DNA of 64,000 nucleotides, from assembly GCF_014397025.1 (NCBI RefSeq), contig NZ_JACJUO010000001.1, positions 2,094,501 through 2,158,500 on the forward strand, in the 5' to 3' direction. This document shows positions 54,759-63,297 of the stretch, in pieces. Position 1 is the stretch's first letter. Each line of letters begins with the position of its first letter. A model generated the notes under the pieces. That model saw only the letters and a program-made list of their open reading frames with translations, did not search any database and had not been told where the DNA came from. The position numbers and the translations under genes were made by a program. Origin of the DNA: Ochrobactrum sp. Marseille-Q0166. Lineage in GTDB: Bacteria > Pseudomonadota > Alphaproteobacteria > Rhizobiales > Rhizobiaceae.

Positions 54759-55631
54759 TTGTCCGGGTTTTTGTGCCGCTTCATTCCGCGTCGTTTTCGC
54801 AAAAAAGAAATTGAAATTCCTGTCGTGCGCCTGCACGGCGCCATCATGAGCGGTGGCACTTCGCTGCGCCCGTCGCTGTCGATCGCAAGTGCTTCCGGTG
54901 TCCTCGAGAAGGCCTTTACCGACAAGGAAACGCCTGCGGTGGCTATTTCGATCAATTCGCCTGGCGGTTCGCCGGTGCAATCGCGCCTGATTTATCGCCG
55001 GATTCGCGATCTTGCTGACGAACATCAGAAGCGTGTTTTCGTGTTCGTTGAAGATGCTGCTGCATCGGGTGGCTATATGATCGCGCTGGCCGGTGATGAA
55101 ATTATCGCCGATCCTTCTTCGATTGTTGGTTCTATCGGCGTTGTTTCGGCCTCGTTCGGTTTCCCGGAACTTCTCAAAAAAATCGGAGTCGAACGCCGCG
55201 TTTATACCGCAGGGCAGAACAAAGCGACGCTTGATCCATTCCAACCTGAAAAAGAAGCCGATATCGAACGGCTCAAATCGCTTCAACTTGAAATTCATGC
55301 GACTTTTATCGACATGGTGAAAGAGCGCCGCGGCAGCAAACTCGCCGATAACGAAGATCTCTTCACCGGCCTGTTCTGGACAGGAACAAAAGGAAAGGAA
55401 TTGGGTCTGGTTGATGGTCTTGGCGACATGCGCAGCTTCCTGCGCAAGACCTATGGCGACAAGGTAAAATTGAAGCTCATCGAACCCAAACGCGGGTTTC
55501 TGGGACGTAAAGCACCGGGCGTCGAAATTGCGCTTGGAGGTCTCGATCCTGCTGCTATTGCCGCCAATCTCGGCGATGGTTTGTTATCGGTTGCCGAAGA
55601 AAAAGCACTCTGGGCGCGATACGGGCTTTGA
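54759..55631 (+). CDS. S49 family peptidase (SppA-like)
   Basis: A 290-residue serine protease of the SppA/SohB group, likely to cut leftover signal peptides or membrane proteins. The nucleophile Ser is in AAASGGYMIALAGD (about 104-117) and the general-base Lys probably in YTAGQNKATLDPF (about 148-160). No strong transmembrane segment is present, which is short for SppA. The start appears to be a TTG at 54759 (GGAG nine bases upstream); the frame stays open inside nhaA, but that part is not plausible. Confidence 0.85.
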   Translation: MSGFLCRFIPRRFRKKEIEIPVVRLHGAIMSGGTSLRPSLSIASASGVLEKAFTDKETPAVAISINSPGGSPVQSRLIYRRIRDLADEHQKRVFVFVEDAAASGGYMIALAGDEIIADPSSIVGSIGVVSASFGFPELLKKIGVERRVYTAGQNKATLDPFQPEKEADIERLKSLQLEIHATFIDMVKERRGSKLADNEDLFTGLFWTGTKGKELGLVDGLGDMRSFLRKTYGDKVKLKLIEPKRGFLGRKAPGVEIALGGLDPAAIAANLGDGLLSVAEEKALWARYGL

Positions 55632-55706
55632 AATTCATGGTTTGACCATGATATAATGCATAAACAGGTAGATCAGTGTCGCGCTGTCTACATAGAATTC
55701 ATCTGC

Positions 55707-55733
55707 AATATCCCGAATGCCTTTCGGGATATT
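55707..55733. repeat. Perfect hairpin downstream of the S49 peptidase gene
   Basis: An 11-bp perfect stem AATATCCCGAA / TTCGGGATATT with TGCCT loop, 76 bp after the peptidase stop. No T-run follows on either strand, so it is not a classical terminator. Confidence 0.75.
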
Positions 55734-55743
55734 ACAAAAGCCT

Positions 55744-55781
55744 GGAGCGCCATGCATGCGTTAGAACGCATAAGGTCGCTC
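55744..55781. repeat. Short intergenic palindrome with AACGCAT core
   Basis: GGAGCG at the left and CGCTC at the right enclose the inner inverted repeat ATGCGTT / AACGCAT (55756-55762, 55765-55771). It is the second of three different palindromes in the 225 bp between the S49 gene and the next small gene. Confidence 0.65.
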
Positions 55782-55797
55782 TAATTAGTTGAAACAC

Positions 55798-55840
55798 GCA
55801 TCGTGCTTTCCAAAAATCGATCACGATTTTTGGCCGATGC
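55798..55840. repeat. Intergenic palindrome with perfect CCAAAAATCG arms
   Basis: An inner 10-bp perfect stem CCAAAAATCG / CGATTTTTGG (55810-55819, 55824-55833) lies inside an outer GCATCG/CGATGC pairing. It ends 17 bp before the ATG of the small membrane-protein gene, so it could affect its expression. Confidence 0.75.
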
Positions 55841-55856
55841 TAAAGGATTAGAGGCC

Positions 55857-56042
55857 ATGCCCCAGCTTATCTTTTTGCTGCTGATACTCGCTGCCGCCTG
55901 GTACGGCTACCGCTCGTTTAAGCGCGAAGCGGTACGTGTGACCCAGCGCGTGCGCCGCGCAGAAAAAGAGGCACAGAACCGTGCGCATGGCACTCTGGTT
56001 CAGGATCCCAAGACCGGCGAATATTACGTCAAAAAAGACTGA
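55857..56042 (+). CDS. Small single-helix membrane protein
   Basis: A 61-residue protein: one N-terminal helix (LIFLLLILAAAWYGY, about 4-18), then a basic coiled segment (REAVRVTQRVRRAEKEAQ) and a short C-terminal motif (LVQDPKTGEYYVKKD). This pattern recurs in rhizobial genomes as a conserved hypothetical next to ispE. A zinc-free treble-like tail is suggested only by appearance. Start at 55857 because GAGG precedes it. Confidence 0.75.
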   Translation: MPQLIFLLLILAAAWYGYRSFKREAVRVTQRVRRAEKEAQNRAHGTLVQDPKTGEYYVKKD

Positions 56043-56059
56043 TATTGATTTGCCTTTGA

Positions 56060-56971
56060 ATGCATCATCCTGCTGAGGCTGCCACTCTGGTTCGTCCGTC
56101 TGTTCATCGTGTGGCACCAGCCAAGATCAATCTCGCGCTGCATGTGACAGGGCGCAGGGACGACGGCTATCATTTACTCGATATGCTGGTCGTGTTCGCC
56201 GATTACGGCGATCAAATCAAAGTTGAAATAGCCGGCCAAGACAATTTCACCATCGGCGGACGCTTTGCAGACGGAATACCGCTTGATAGCGGCAATCTGG
56301 TCATCAGAGCGCGGGATGCATTACGATCGCATACAGGGCGGAAGCTTGCGCCCGTTTCCATTCACCTTGAGAAGAATTTGCCCGTCGCATCAGGCATTGG
56401 TGGCGGTTCAAGTGATGCTGCAGCAACGCTTCTCGCACTCAACGAAATATGGCAGCTGGATCTCGACCTCGACACATTGGCTGAACTCGGTCTCAGGCTT
56501 GGCGCAGATCTTCCCATGTGCCTGCATGGTGCTGCCCTTGGTGCGCCGCTTGTTGCGCGTGGCATCGGTGAAGAACTGACTGCAATACCCAAAATACCAT
56601 CTCTGCCGCTGCTTCTGGTCAATGATGGAACGGCCATTGGCACGCCCGACGTCTTCCGTGTGTTGACAAAGCGTGACAATGCAAAGCTCCCAATCCCCGT
56701 CAGCGGCAATATCGAAAGCATCTGCAAATATCTTGCTACCACCCGCAACGACCTCCTGTCCGCAGCTTTAGGGCTGGCGCCGCAAATCAACGATAAGCTT
56801 GAGTTGCTGCGCAGCCACGGTGCGCTTTTCGCGCAAATGTCCGGATCCGGTGCAACCTGCTTTGCCATCTTCAAAGATCAAAAAAGCGCCGATACCGCCG
56901 CCTCTCATATTTTGATGCAAAAGCCTGACTGGTTTGTAATTTCAAGCCATACCAAGTCCGTCATGCGCTAA
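56060..56971 (+). CDS. ispE: 4-diphosphocytidyl-2-C-methyl-D-erythritol kinase
   Basis: IspE phosphorylates CDP-methylerythritol in the MEP pathway, a few steps after Dxs. The 303-residue GHMP kinase has [19 protein letters not shown] (about 17-35), the ATP loop [16 protein letters not shown] (about 107-122) and the C-terminal [12 protein letters not shown] motif (about 261-272). It follows the small membrane-protein gene by 17 bp. Confidence 0.96.
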   Translation: MHHPAEAATLVRPSVHRVAPAKINLALHVTGRRDDGYHLLDMLVVFADYGDQIKVEIAGQDNFTIGGRFADGIPLDSGNLVIRARDALRSHTGRKLAPVSIHLEKNLPVASGIGGGSSDAAATLLALNEIWQLDLDLDTLAELGLRLGADLPMCLHGAALGAPLVARGIGEELTAIPKIPSLPLLLVNDGTAIGTPDVFRVLTKRDNAKLPIPVSGNIESICKYLATTRNDLLSAALGLAPQINDKLELLRSHGALFAQMSGSGATCFAIFKDQKSADTAASHILMQKPDWFVISSHTKSVMR

Positions 56972-57185
56972 CGCAAACCGTGGCACCCCGCTTGATACTG
57001 TTCACATATACTTGAATTAAAAATCCGAAATGGGAGATATTTCTCGTTTCAGCCCTTCACTGTTCACCTTTATGTATACAATCTGTGAACCAAATGGCGG
57101 CTAGGCGCAGCCCATCGAAAGGCCTATTTCTTGGTCATCGAAACGACGAACACATCGCCGCTTCACACAACCAAGGAGATAGAAA

Positions 57186-57413
57186 ATGAAAAAGTTTGTT
57201 CTTGCTACTGTTGCCGTTGTTCTTAGCGCCGGTGCTGCTTTCGCTGAAAACCCAAATGTTGGCACACCTGCCGATCTTTATGCAAATGACCGCACGCCCG
57301 TTGCAGCCCAGCAGGTTGATCACACCGCGACTGCTTCGATCGGTCAGTCTTCGCTCATGGACGGCTCGGCTCATCGTTTCGGTGATGCTTCCCCATCGAG
57401 CTTCCAGAACTAA
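57186..57413 (+). CDS. DUF680 small exported protein, copy 1
   Basis: A 75-residue protein with a signal peptide (cleaved after AFA, residue 20) and a short mature part (ENPNVGTPADLYANDRTPVA...). AAGGAG upstream gives a good start. It matches the DUF680 family, found mainly in Mesorhizobium and Brucella, of unknown function. The next gene is a paralogue with the same length and 66 of 75 identical residues. Confidence 0.85.
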   Translation: MKKFVLATVAVVLSAGAAFAENPNVGTPADLYANDRTPVAAQQVDHTATASIGQSSLMDGSAHRFGDASPSSFQN

Positions 57414-57555
57414 GCTTGACTTAGTGAACAATCCTGCCTGACGGATTACTCCGAACGGCACTCCCAGTTATCTCCCCGGTGGATGGCAGAAGTGCCACCC
57501 CGGTGCCCCGGAAGCACTGATGCCATCCAAAGGGCGATGAAGAAGGAATAGAAAA

Positions 57556-57783
57556 ATGAAAAAGTTTGCTCTTGCTGCTGTTGCCGTTGCTCTTAGCGCT
57601 GGTGCTGCATTCGCTGAAAATCCAAATGTTGGCACACCTGCCGATCTTTATGCAAATGATCGCACGCCCGTTGCAACGCAGCAGGTCGACAAAACCGCGA
57701 CTGCTTCCATCGGTCAGAAGACCTATCAGGACGGTTCGGCTCATCGCTTTGGTGACGCATCACCTTCAAGCTTTCAGAACTAA
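57556..57783 (+). CDS. DUF680 small exported protein, copy 2
   Basis: A tandem paralogue of the gene at 57186-57413. It differs at nine of 75 positions, four of them together (SSLM in copy 1, KTYQ here, residues 55-58). The 142-bp spacer is unlike the sequence upstream of copy 1, so only the coding part is closely similar. AGAAGGA precedes the start. Confidence 0.85.
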   Translation: MKKFALAAVAVALSAGAAFAENPNVGTPADLYANDRTPVATQQVDKTATASIGQKTYQDGSAHRFGDASPSSFQN

Positions 57784-57806
57784 TATCGGCAACAGCCGGT
57801 AGAATA

Positions 57807-57846
57807 CAAAAAGGCGAAGCCACTCAGGCTCCGCCTTTTGTTGTTT
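57807..57846. terminator. Shared terminator between the DUF680 pair and the glycosyltransferase-like gene
   Basis: AGGCGAAGCC / GGCTCCGCCT arms around ACTCA (one A-C mismatch) followed by TTTTGTTGTTT on +. The stem contains the stop region of the convergent gene. Confidence 0.75.
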
Positions 57847-58336
57847 CTGGTGGCAAAATCTTCTGCGACAGACGCACAGGTTTGAGCTGCTTTATAGCAA
57901 CAGCTGGAATACCACTATCCCGGATCAAAGGCCTGATTGCCGACACCGGTGCCAAAAGCCCCGCATCAAGCGACGGTTTCACACCCAAGAGCTTGCCAAT
58001 AAGGCCAGTCTCCTGTGGCAATGAAAAGCGCGCGGGTGCTTGGCCTCCTTCCATATGCCGCCGAACGGCATCTTCCCAACCGTCTTGCAGGATAGCCCCG
58101 GGTTTTAAAATCAGAAGCCACTCCGTTCGAAGGTCATCGAATGCCTTTGGCAAGTCGACATTTTCGTAAAAGGCGCAACCTGCCCCCTCGGCCATCAGCC
58201 GCGTATCGTCATGCGACCCCTGATCCACGACAATCACGCGACGCAATAGCCCATCGACAACGGCAGGTACCAATCCGGCTAATGTATGCGCCAGCGCCTT
58301 TTCAGAGTTTTTTGTGAAGAGCAAAACGGAAAGCAT
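57824..58336 (-). CDS. Glycosyltransferase-family-2-like protein
   Basis: A 170-residue protein with the start of a GT-A fold: LSVLLFTKNSEKALAHTLAGLVPA (about 2-25) and VIVVDQGSHDDTRLMAEGAG (about 34-53), the latter like the DxSxDDT nucleotide-sugar motif. The usual DxD metal site and acceptor domain are hard to see, and it is much shorter than full GT2 enzymes. It may be a degenerate or stand-alone nucleotide-sugar-binding protein. A longer start at 58351 is possible. Confidence 0.72.
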   Translation of the reverse strand: MLSVLLFTKNSEKALAHTLAGLVPAVVDGLLRRVIVVDQGSHDDTRLMAEGAGCAFYENVDLPKAFDDLRTEWLLILKPGAILQDGWEDAVRRHMEGGQAPARFSLPQETGLIGKLLGVKPSLDAGLLAPVSAIRPLIRDSGIPAVAIKQLKPVRLSQKILPPETTKGGA

Positions 58337-58492
58337 TATTATCCATATCATGTTTCGCTGGCTTCTTAAGCTCAGGACTCAAATATTCAGTTCCACTATC
58401 TATATTAATGATAAGCCAAAAATATCGTATGAAATCGGCAGGCAAAATGGTTTAGTCGTTTTCGTTACAAACCCATTTTGTGGAGTGAGCGG

Positions 58493-59074
58493 ATGAGGGT
58501 AGCTCTTACATCGATTGTTCTGGCAACGGCCATGCTTGCAGCACCCGTTGCACAGGCAGCGAATGCCATAGCGACAACCAATCTTAATGTCCGCACCGGG
58601 CCCGGTACGAATTATCCGGTTCTTGGTGCCATCCCGAACGGTGCGGGAATTGATGTCCTTGGCTGCACGACCGGCTATAACTGGTGTCAGGTCGATTATG
58701 GTGGCCGCCTCGGATGGGCTTCATCGAACTATCTTGCCTTTTCACAAGGCTCAGCCAGAAATTCCAGTAATTTCGGAACTGCCGCAGTTGCGATCGGCAT
58801 CCCGTTGATTGCCGCGGCAATTCTCAGCTCTAACAAACATGGCTGGCATCGCCCTCCTCCGCCACCGCCACCACATTGGAACAATCGGCCACATCGCCCC
58901 GGAAAACCTCCGGCAACACATCGTCCGAGACGTCCTGACAGGCCAAATGCAAACCGCCCTGGTCGCCCAGGGGATCATGGAAGGCCACCAGCAGTGCGTC
59001 CGGGTGGTCCCGGCGGTCCGGGCAAACCCGGTCACAATCAGGGACGGCCACCAAAGCATCAGCCGCGTTACTAA
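58493..59074 (+). CDS. SH3b domain protein with Pro-rich tail
   Basis: A 193-residue exported protein. Signal peptide (1-24, VAQAANA), a bacterial SH3 domain (about 25-85, with LNVRTGPGTNYPVLGAIP), a hydrophobic segment (about 96-112) and a long Pro/Arg/His/Gly-rich tail (about 115-193). The tail looks disordered and basic; it may bind peptidoglycan or other anionic polymers. GGAG eight bases upstream fixes the start. The low-complexity tail is a coding feature, not a CRISPR or tandem-repeat array. Confidence 0.85.
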   Translation: MRVALTSIVLATAMLAAPVAQAANAIATTNLNVRTGPGTNYPVLGAIPNGAGIDVLGCTTGYNWCQVDYGGRLGWASSNYLAFSQGSARNSSNFGTAAVAIGIPLIAAAILSSNKHGWHRPPPPPPPHWNNRPHRPGKPPATHRPRRPDRPNANRPGRPGDHGRPPAVRPGGPGGPGKPGHNQGRPPKHQPRY

Positions 59075-59094
59075 CTGACAAACCTTGACAAGGG

Positions 59095-59124
59095 CACCGG
59101 CGCTTTTCATCGCGCCGGTGTTTT
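59095..59124 (+). terminator. Terminator after the SH3b gene
   Basis: A perfect 9-bp stem CACCGGCGC / GCGCCGGTG with 8-nt loop and TTTT tail, about 20 bp after the stop. Confidence 0.85.
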
Positions 59125-59256
59125 AAAATGCATCATTGCCCGAACGCCGACCCATACGCTTCTGGAGAAGCTCAAAAATAACGGCTCAATATTTTGTGTT
59201 CTTGCTTTGTTCTATTCTCTGCGATAGAATGAATCACGAAAACGAAAGAGTCGGTT

Positions 59257-60411
59257 ATGGAAATCATCCAGCAGGCAGATCAGGCAGCATTCGGAGCAGG
59301 ACGCGCAGATCACGCCAATGCGCTGGTCAGTGAAGCTGGCCTGCGTATTGATCACTCCCGCAGGCGCGGGCGTGGCGCTGGCATCAATCCGACCGGGCGA
59401 TTTGAACCGACAACCCGTCATGAATTTGACGATGGTTGGGAAACGCTTGAAGACTTGCCTGCCTTCAAGACGGATGTTCAGGTGGAAAAGCCGCGCACGA
59501 TTATCACACGCAACGATTCTCCCGACATCAGCTTTGACCGCTCCATTAATCCCTATCGGGGTTGCGAGCACGGCTGCATCTATTGCTTTGCCCGTCCGAC
59601 ACACAGCTATATGGGGCTTTCGGCTGGCCTTGATTTTGAGGCAAAGCTTTTTGCCAAGCCAGACGCACCGCGCCTGCTTGAACGCGAGCTCGCCAAGCCC
59701 GGTTATCAGCCAAAGACCATCGCTATCGGCACCAACACAGACCCCTATCAGCCAATCGAGAAAAAGTGGCGCATCATGCGCGAAATTCTCGAGGTTCTGG
59801 AAGCAGCCAATCATCCGGTTGGTATTGTCACCAAATCTGCTCTGGTTGTGCGCGACATCGATATTTTAAGCCGCATGGCCGAAAAAGGTCTGGCCAAGGT
59901 CGCACTTTCCGTCACAACTGTAGACGCAAATCTGGCACGAACAATGGAACCGCGTGCGTCAACGCCGACACTACGCTTACAAGCCATTCGCAAACTCACC
60001 GAAGCGGGCATTCCAACCAGTGTTATGATGGGACCGATCATTCCCGGCATCAATGATCACGAGATTGAGCGCATTCTTGATGCGGCTTACGCACAAGGCG
60101 CGCGCGAAGCTGGCTATGTTCTGTTACGCCTGCCACTTGAAGTGGCACCTTTGTTCAAAGACTGGCTGCTGCGCAATTATCCTGATCGTTATCGTCATGT
60201 GATGTCGCTTGTGCGCTCCATGCGCGACGGGAAGGATTACGATGCCGAATGGGGGAAACGCATGCGTGGCACTGGTCCCTATGCATGGCAGATTGGCCGC
60301 CGTTTTGAGATTGCTGCGCGCAATCTTGGTTTTAACTCAAAACGCGTTCCTTTGCGAAATGATCTGTTTGAGCCGATTGAAAAGGGTGGAAAGCAGTTAT
60401 CGCTTTTTTGA
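59257..60411 (+). CDS. PA0069-family radical SAM protein
   Basis: A 384-residue radical SAM enzyme. The cluster motif is CEHGCIYC (about 102-109), with the conserved IAIGTNTDPYQPIEKK segment (about 151-166). The family is related to spore photoproduct lyase in appearance (Rad_SAM/SPL-like) but its substrate is unknown. About 90 residues precede the core domain. rnhB follows after 206 bp. Confidence 0.9.
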   Translation: MEIIQQADQAAFGAGRADHANALVSEAGLRIDHSRRRGRGAGINPTGRFEPTTRHEFDDGWETLEDLPAFKTDVQVEKPRTIITRNDSPDISFDRSINPYRGCEHGCIYCFARPTHSYMGLSAGLDFEAKLFAKPDAPRLLERELAKPGYQPKTIAIGTNTDPYQPIEKKWRIMREILEVLEAANHPVGIVTKSALVVRDIDILSRMAEKGLAKVALSVTTVDANLARTMEPRASTPTLRLQAIRKLTEAGIPTSVMMGPIIPGINDHEIERILDAAYAQGAREAGYVLLRLPLEVAPLFKDWLLRNYPDRYRHVMSLVRSMRDGKDYDAEWGKRMRGTGPYAWQIGRRFEIAARNLGFNSKRVPLRNDLFEPIEKGGKQLSLF

Positions 60412-60581
60412 TTGATCGCTCCTCTGAGCGGCAATGATGCAGGTCCTGCAAAGGCGGCATCAGCTAGTGTGTTTGGTCGGCTCCTATTCTGTAGGGGCTA
60501 ACAGTTGTGAATATATCCCCCGTCTGATTTTTTCGGGCGGTAGGCCCCTGCTTTTACGCCACCATCCTCGGCAGGGACCTT

Positions 60582-60645
60582 GCGGAGAATCAGAAGCAGT
60601 GCGAACATTGCCGCCCAATGAAACGCTTGAATTCTGATTCTCCGC
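60582..60645 (+). promoter_or_regulatory. Perfect 14-bp inverted repeat enclosing the rnhB start codon
   Basis: GCGGAGAATCAGAA (60582-60595) and TTCTGATTCTCCGC (60632-60645) are exact reverse complements, 36 bp apart. The rnhB ATG at 60618 lies in the loop and the second arm lies in the first codons. In RNA this would fold the start region; no ribosome site is visible nearby. Both arms contain a GANTC site. Confidence 0.7.
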
Positions 60646-61283
60646 TCCTCTTTGAGATACCGCTTGCTCCCGACTTTTCGGAAGAAGAGAAATATCTGGC
60701 GCGCGGGCTCAAACATATAGCAGGCATTGATGAAGCTGGCCGTGGTCCCCTCGCCGGTCCTGTCGTGGCGGCGACGGTTGTGCTTGATCCCGATGATCTG
60801 CCTGAAGGGCTTGATGATTCAAAGCGGCTTAAAGCTGCAAAGCGTGAAGCGCTTTACGAAGTCATTCTTGCAAAAGCTGTGAGTGTTTCCGTTGCAAGCC
60901 TCAGTGCACGCAGCATCGATTTGAGCGACATTCGTAAAGCTGCGCTTGAAGCCATGCGGCGGTCGTTTCTGGGCCTGACACTCAGTCCCGATCATGCGTT
61001 GATTGACGGGCGCGATGTCCCGGCCGGCTTGTCATGCCCTGGCTCGGCATTGGTGAAAGGTGATCAGCGTTCGATATCCATAGCAGCTGCCTCTATCGTC
61101 GCCAAAGTCACGCGAGATCGTATGATGGCTCGCAGCGGAGCTGTCCACGCTTCCTATGGCTTTGAAGTGCATGCGGGCTATGGAACAGCCAAACACCGAG
61201 CAGCCATCGAAGCAATAGGGCCGGTTGCTGGGATCCATCGCTACACATTTGCGCCGATTAAAGGCCGCTTTTCGCCCAGCTAA
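60618..61283 (+). CDS. rnhB: Ribonuclease HII
   Basis: RnhB cuts RNA in RNA-DNA hybrids and removes misincorporated ribonucleotides. The 221-residue protein has the catalytic [20 protein letters not shown] (about 34-53, with the first Asp and Glu) and the downstream Asp in [11 protein letters not shown] (about 122-132). The N-terminal 30 residues precede the domain, as in related rhizobial proteins. There is no good ribosome site, and the start lies within the loop of a long inverted repeat. Confidence 0.95.
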   Translation: MKRLNSDSPLLFEIPLAPDFSEEEKYLARGLKHIAGIDEAGRGPLAGPVVAATVVLDPDDLPEGLDDSKRLKAAKREALYEVILAKAVSVSVASLSARSIDLSDIRKAALEAMRRSFLGLTLSPDHALIDGRDVPAGLSCPGSALVKGDQRSISIAAASIVAKVTRDRMMARSGAVHASYGFEVHAGYGTAKHRAAIEAIGPVAGIHRYTFAPIKGRFSPS

Positions 61284-61589
61284 TGCAGCTTCTTATAGCG
61301 CACTTAAGCCGCTCGTGTTCGTCAGCGTTCGTTTTTAACAAACACGCTAAATGCATCCTTGGCGGCCATGAGATATTCATACCTGTAGGCAAGGCCACAT
61401 AGACTGCCATTTGCATAATAACTTCGAAAATTCATCGGAAGGCAGTCATCCGTTGTCTTCTCAGGGAGTGCCCGCTGCGTTTCAAGAAACCTAAAATTGC
61501 TACAATACTCTCCTGTACAACATTCCAAAAACCTCGGTTAAAGATGTGCCATCCCAAGATTGAAGCTTAAATATTCAAATCTTCCGGCA
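61284..61589. other. Region without a convincing gene, between rnhB and the atp operon
   Basis: About 300 bp after rnhB. A - strand frame (61322-61528, TTG start) would encode a 68-residue Cys-containing peptide, but it lacks a clear ribosome site and has no recognised family. I see no RNA gene or repeat. It may be degraded or strain-specific sequence. Confidence 0.5.
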
Positions 61590-61628
61590 AAAACAAAAAC
61601 GCCGCCCTTTTGAGGCGGCGTTTTCAAA
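61590..61628 (-). terminator. Terminator of the F0 ATP synthase operon
   Basis: An 11-bp stem AAAACGCCGCC / GGCGGCGTTTT with 7-nt loop. Read on the - strand it is followed by TTTTTGTTTTT, 20 bp after the atpF1 stop. Confidence 0.92.
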
Positions 61629-61646
61629 ACTCTAAAAGGACTGGAC

Positions 61647-62126
61647 TTAGTTCAGGTTGGTCTTAACCTGACCGAGCGCATCCTTGAACAGAGTGCCTGC
61701 AACTTTGGTGTCAACCTTGTCGGCGACGATCTTGCCAGCAGCAGCGATAGCCAAATCAACAGCTGAAGCACGGACCGCGTTGATTGCGTCGGTTTCTGCA
61801 GTTGCAATCTTCTGCTCAGCAAGCTTGTTGCGGCGAACGACATATTCTTCGGTCGCGCGCTTGGCATCTTCGAGAAGAGCCTTTGCTTCGCGTTCAGCAG
61901 CGGCGACAATGTCACCAGCCTCTTTTTCCGCTTCCTTGCGCTTGCGATGATATTCAGCAAGAAGCTGCTGGGCTTCTTCGCGCAGGGTGCGAGCTTCTTC
62001 AAGTTCCTTCTTGATGTTTTCAGCACGCTCATCCAGTGAGCGACCGATCATGCCAGGAACCTTCAGGTAAACAATCAGTGCTATGAAGAGAATAAGCGCA
62101 ACAAGCGCCCAAAATGTTGAATCCAT
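61647..62126 (-). CDS. atpF1: ATP synthase F0 subunit b
   Basis: One of the two peripheral-stalk chains. The 159-residue protein has a single N-terminal helix (WALVALILFIALIVYLKVP, about 6-24) and a long charged coiled coil that reaches F1. It starts ten bases after the b' gene. In Rhizobiales the stalk is a b-b' heterodimer encoded by two adjacent genes, as here. Confidence 0.93.
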   Translation of the reverse strand: MDSTFWALVALILFIALIVYLKVPGMIGRSLDERAENIKKELEEARTLREEAQQLLAEYHRKRKEAEKEAGDIVAAAEREAKALLEDAKRATEEYVVRRNKLAEQKIATAETDAINAVRASAVDLAIAAAGKIVADKVDTKVAGTLFKDALGQVKTNLN

Positions 62127-62136
62127 TTTCGTCTCC

Positions 62137-62754
62137 TCAGGCGTTTGCGGTTTTGACTGCTGCGGTCACGTCGGCCTTGTCGGCCTTGGTTCCCAGAAGC
62201 TGCTCAACAATCGCAGACGTGGTTTCTTCAGCGATCGTACCGACATCGCTCATGGCCTTCGCCTTGATCGCTGCGATACGTTCTTCAGCTTCGGCCAGCT
62301 TGCCTTCGAGTGCAGCTTCAGCAGCGGCACGTTCAGCATTCGCTTCGCCCTTGCCTTTTTCGCGGGCAGCTTCGGCGATCGAAGCAGCCTTGGTGCGGGC
62401 AGCGGCCAGTTCCTGCTCATAAGCAGCAATGGCGTTGTCAGCATCCTGCTTGAGGCGGGCGGCCTGCTCGAGATCCTGTGCAATACGGTCACGACGGTTT
62501 TCGATCACGCCACCAATGCGCGGGAGAACCACGCGCGACAGGAACAGATAGAAAAGACCGAAAGTGATCGCCAGCCACAGAAGCTGCGATGCGTAATGGG
62601 TGGAATCGAACGGCGGGAATACGCCGCTGCCGTGTCCGGCATCGTGCGCGACCCCGGTTTCGGTGTGCACAGCATCGGCTGCGCCGTGCTCGCCAGCAGC
62701 TGGTGCCGGTTGCGATTCGGTGGCGGTTTGGGCAAACGCCGTGGACACGAACAT
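62137..62754 (-). CDS. atpF2: ATP synthase F0 subunit b'
   Basis: The 205-residue b' chain has a longer N-terminal extension (about 1-52; the start resembles a signal sequence, [14 protein letters not shown]), then the membrane helix ([18 protein letters not shown], about 56-73) and an Ala/Glu-rich coiled coil. It pairs with the b subunit to form the stator. It lies between atpE and atpF1 on the same strand. Confidence 0.92.
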   Translation of the reverse strand: MFVSTAFAQTATESQPAPAAGEHGAADAVHTETGVAHDAGHGSGVFPPFDSTHYASQLLWLAITFGLFYLFLSRVVLPRIGGVIENRRDRIAQDLEQAARLKQDADNAIAAYEQELAAARTKAASIAEAAREKGKGEANAERAAAEAALEGKLAEAEERIAAIKAKAMSDVGTIAEETTSAIVEQLLGTKADKADVTAAVKTANA

Positions 62755-62898
62755 CCAGATTTCCCCTTTAATCCAGCATATTCTTAGCGGAAAGAATTTC
62801 CGGTTCTAAACATGCTCACTCAGACTTCATATGCAAAGGCCAGCCGCGCTGCATTTCAAGATACAGATCGCGGCAGGCCAGTTTCTTGCAACTGTTTA

Positions 62899-63126
62899 TT
62901 AAACAGCGAAGAGGAGCAGAAGCGCGATGAGCAGCGAGAAGATGCCCAGAGCTTCCGTCACTGCGAAACCGAATACCAGACGGCCGAACTGGCTGTCAGC
63001 AGCGGATGGGTTACGCAGAGCGCCCGAGAGATAGCTACCGAAAATGTTGCCGAGGCCGAGAGCCGTACCGGCCATACCGAAACAGGCGAGACCGGCGCCG
63101 ATGTACTTTGCTGCTTCCGCTTCCAT
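62899..63126 (-). CDS. atpE: ATP synthase F0 subunit c
   Basis: The 75-residue rotor-ring protein is a two-helix hairpin. The proton-binding Glu58 lies in [13 protein letters not shown], and the first helix has the Gly-rich [14 protein letters not shown]. The start is the ATG at 63126 (MEAEAAKY); an upstream frame to 63150 is open but unlikely. A 143-bp gap separates it from atpF2. Confidence 0.95.
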   Translation of the reverse strand: MEAEAAKYIGAGLACFGMAGTALGLGNIFGSYLSGALRNPSAADSQFGRLVFGFAVTEALGIFSLLIALLLLFAV

Positions 63127-63249
63127 GTTAAAGCTCCTTCTGGATTGCAAATTAGTGCGGATTTCTGTTCTGGCGGAAACCCGCCGGCGAGAACCTCAAA
63201 GCGCATTACTTACAGTTTTGATGCAAAGCGCTTTAAATCTTTTCATAAC

Positions 63250-63295
63250 GCATGTTGTTGTCGGAAAACCGGTAAACCACTTTTCCGCAACATGC
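63250..63295. repeat. Dispersed intergenic palindrome, copy 3
   Basis: GCATGTTGTTGTCGG at the left and CCGCAACATGC at the right enclose AAAACCGGTAAACCACTTTT. It lies between atpB and atpE, inside the operon, three bases from the atpB stop. Copies 1 and 2 are at 25551 and 50795. Confidence 0.78.
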
Positions 63296-63297
63296 TT

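Noticed and set aside
58850..59074. Repetitive CCG/CCA-rich stretch that could look like a tandem or CRISPR-like repeat
   Set aside because: It is the codon pattern of the Pro-rich tail of the SH3b protein; there are no regular spacers.
61322..61528. 68-residue Cys-containing - strand ORF after rnhB
   Set aside because: It needs a TTG start with poor spacing to a purine stretch, and no family is recognisable. It is kept only as a note in the description of the gap.
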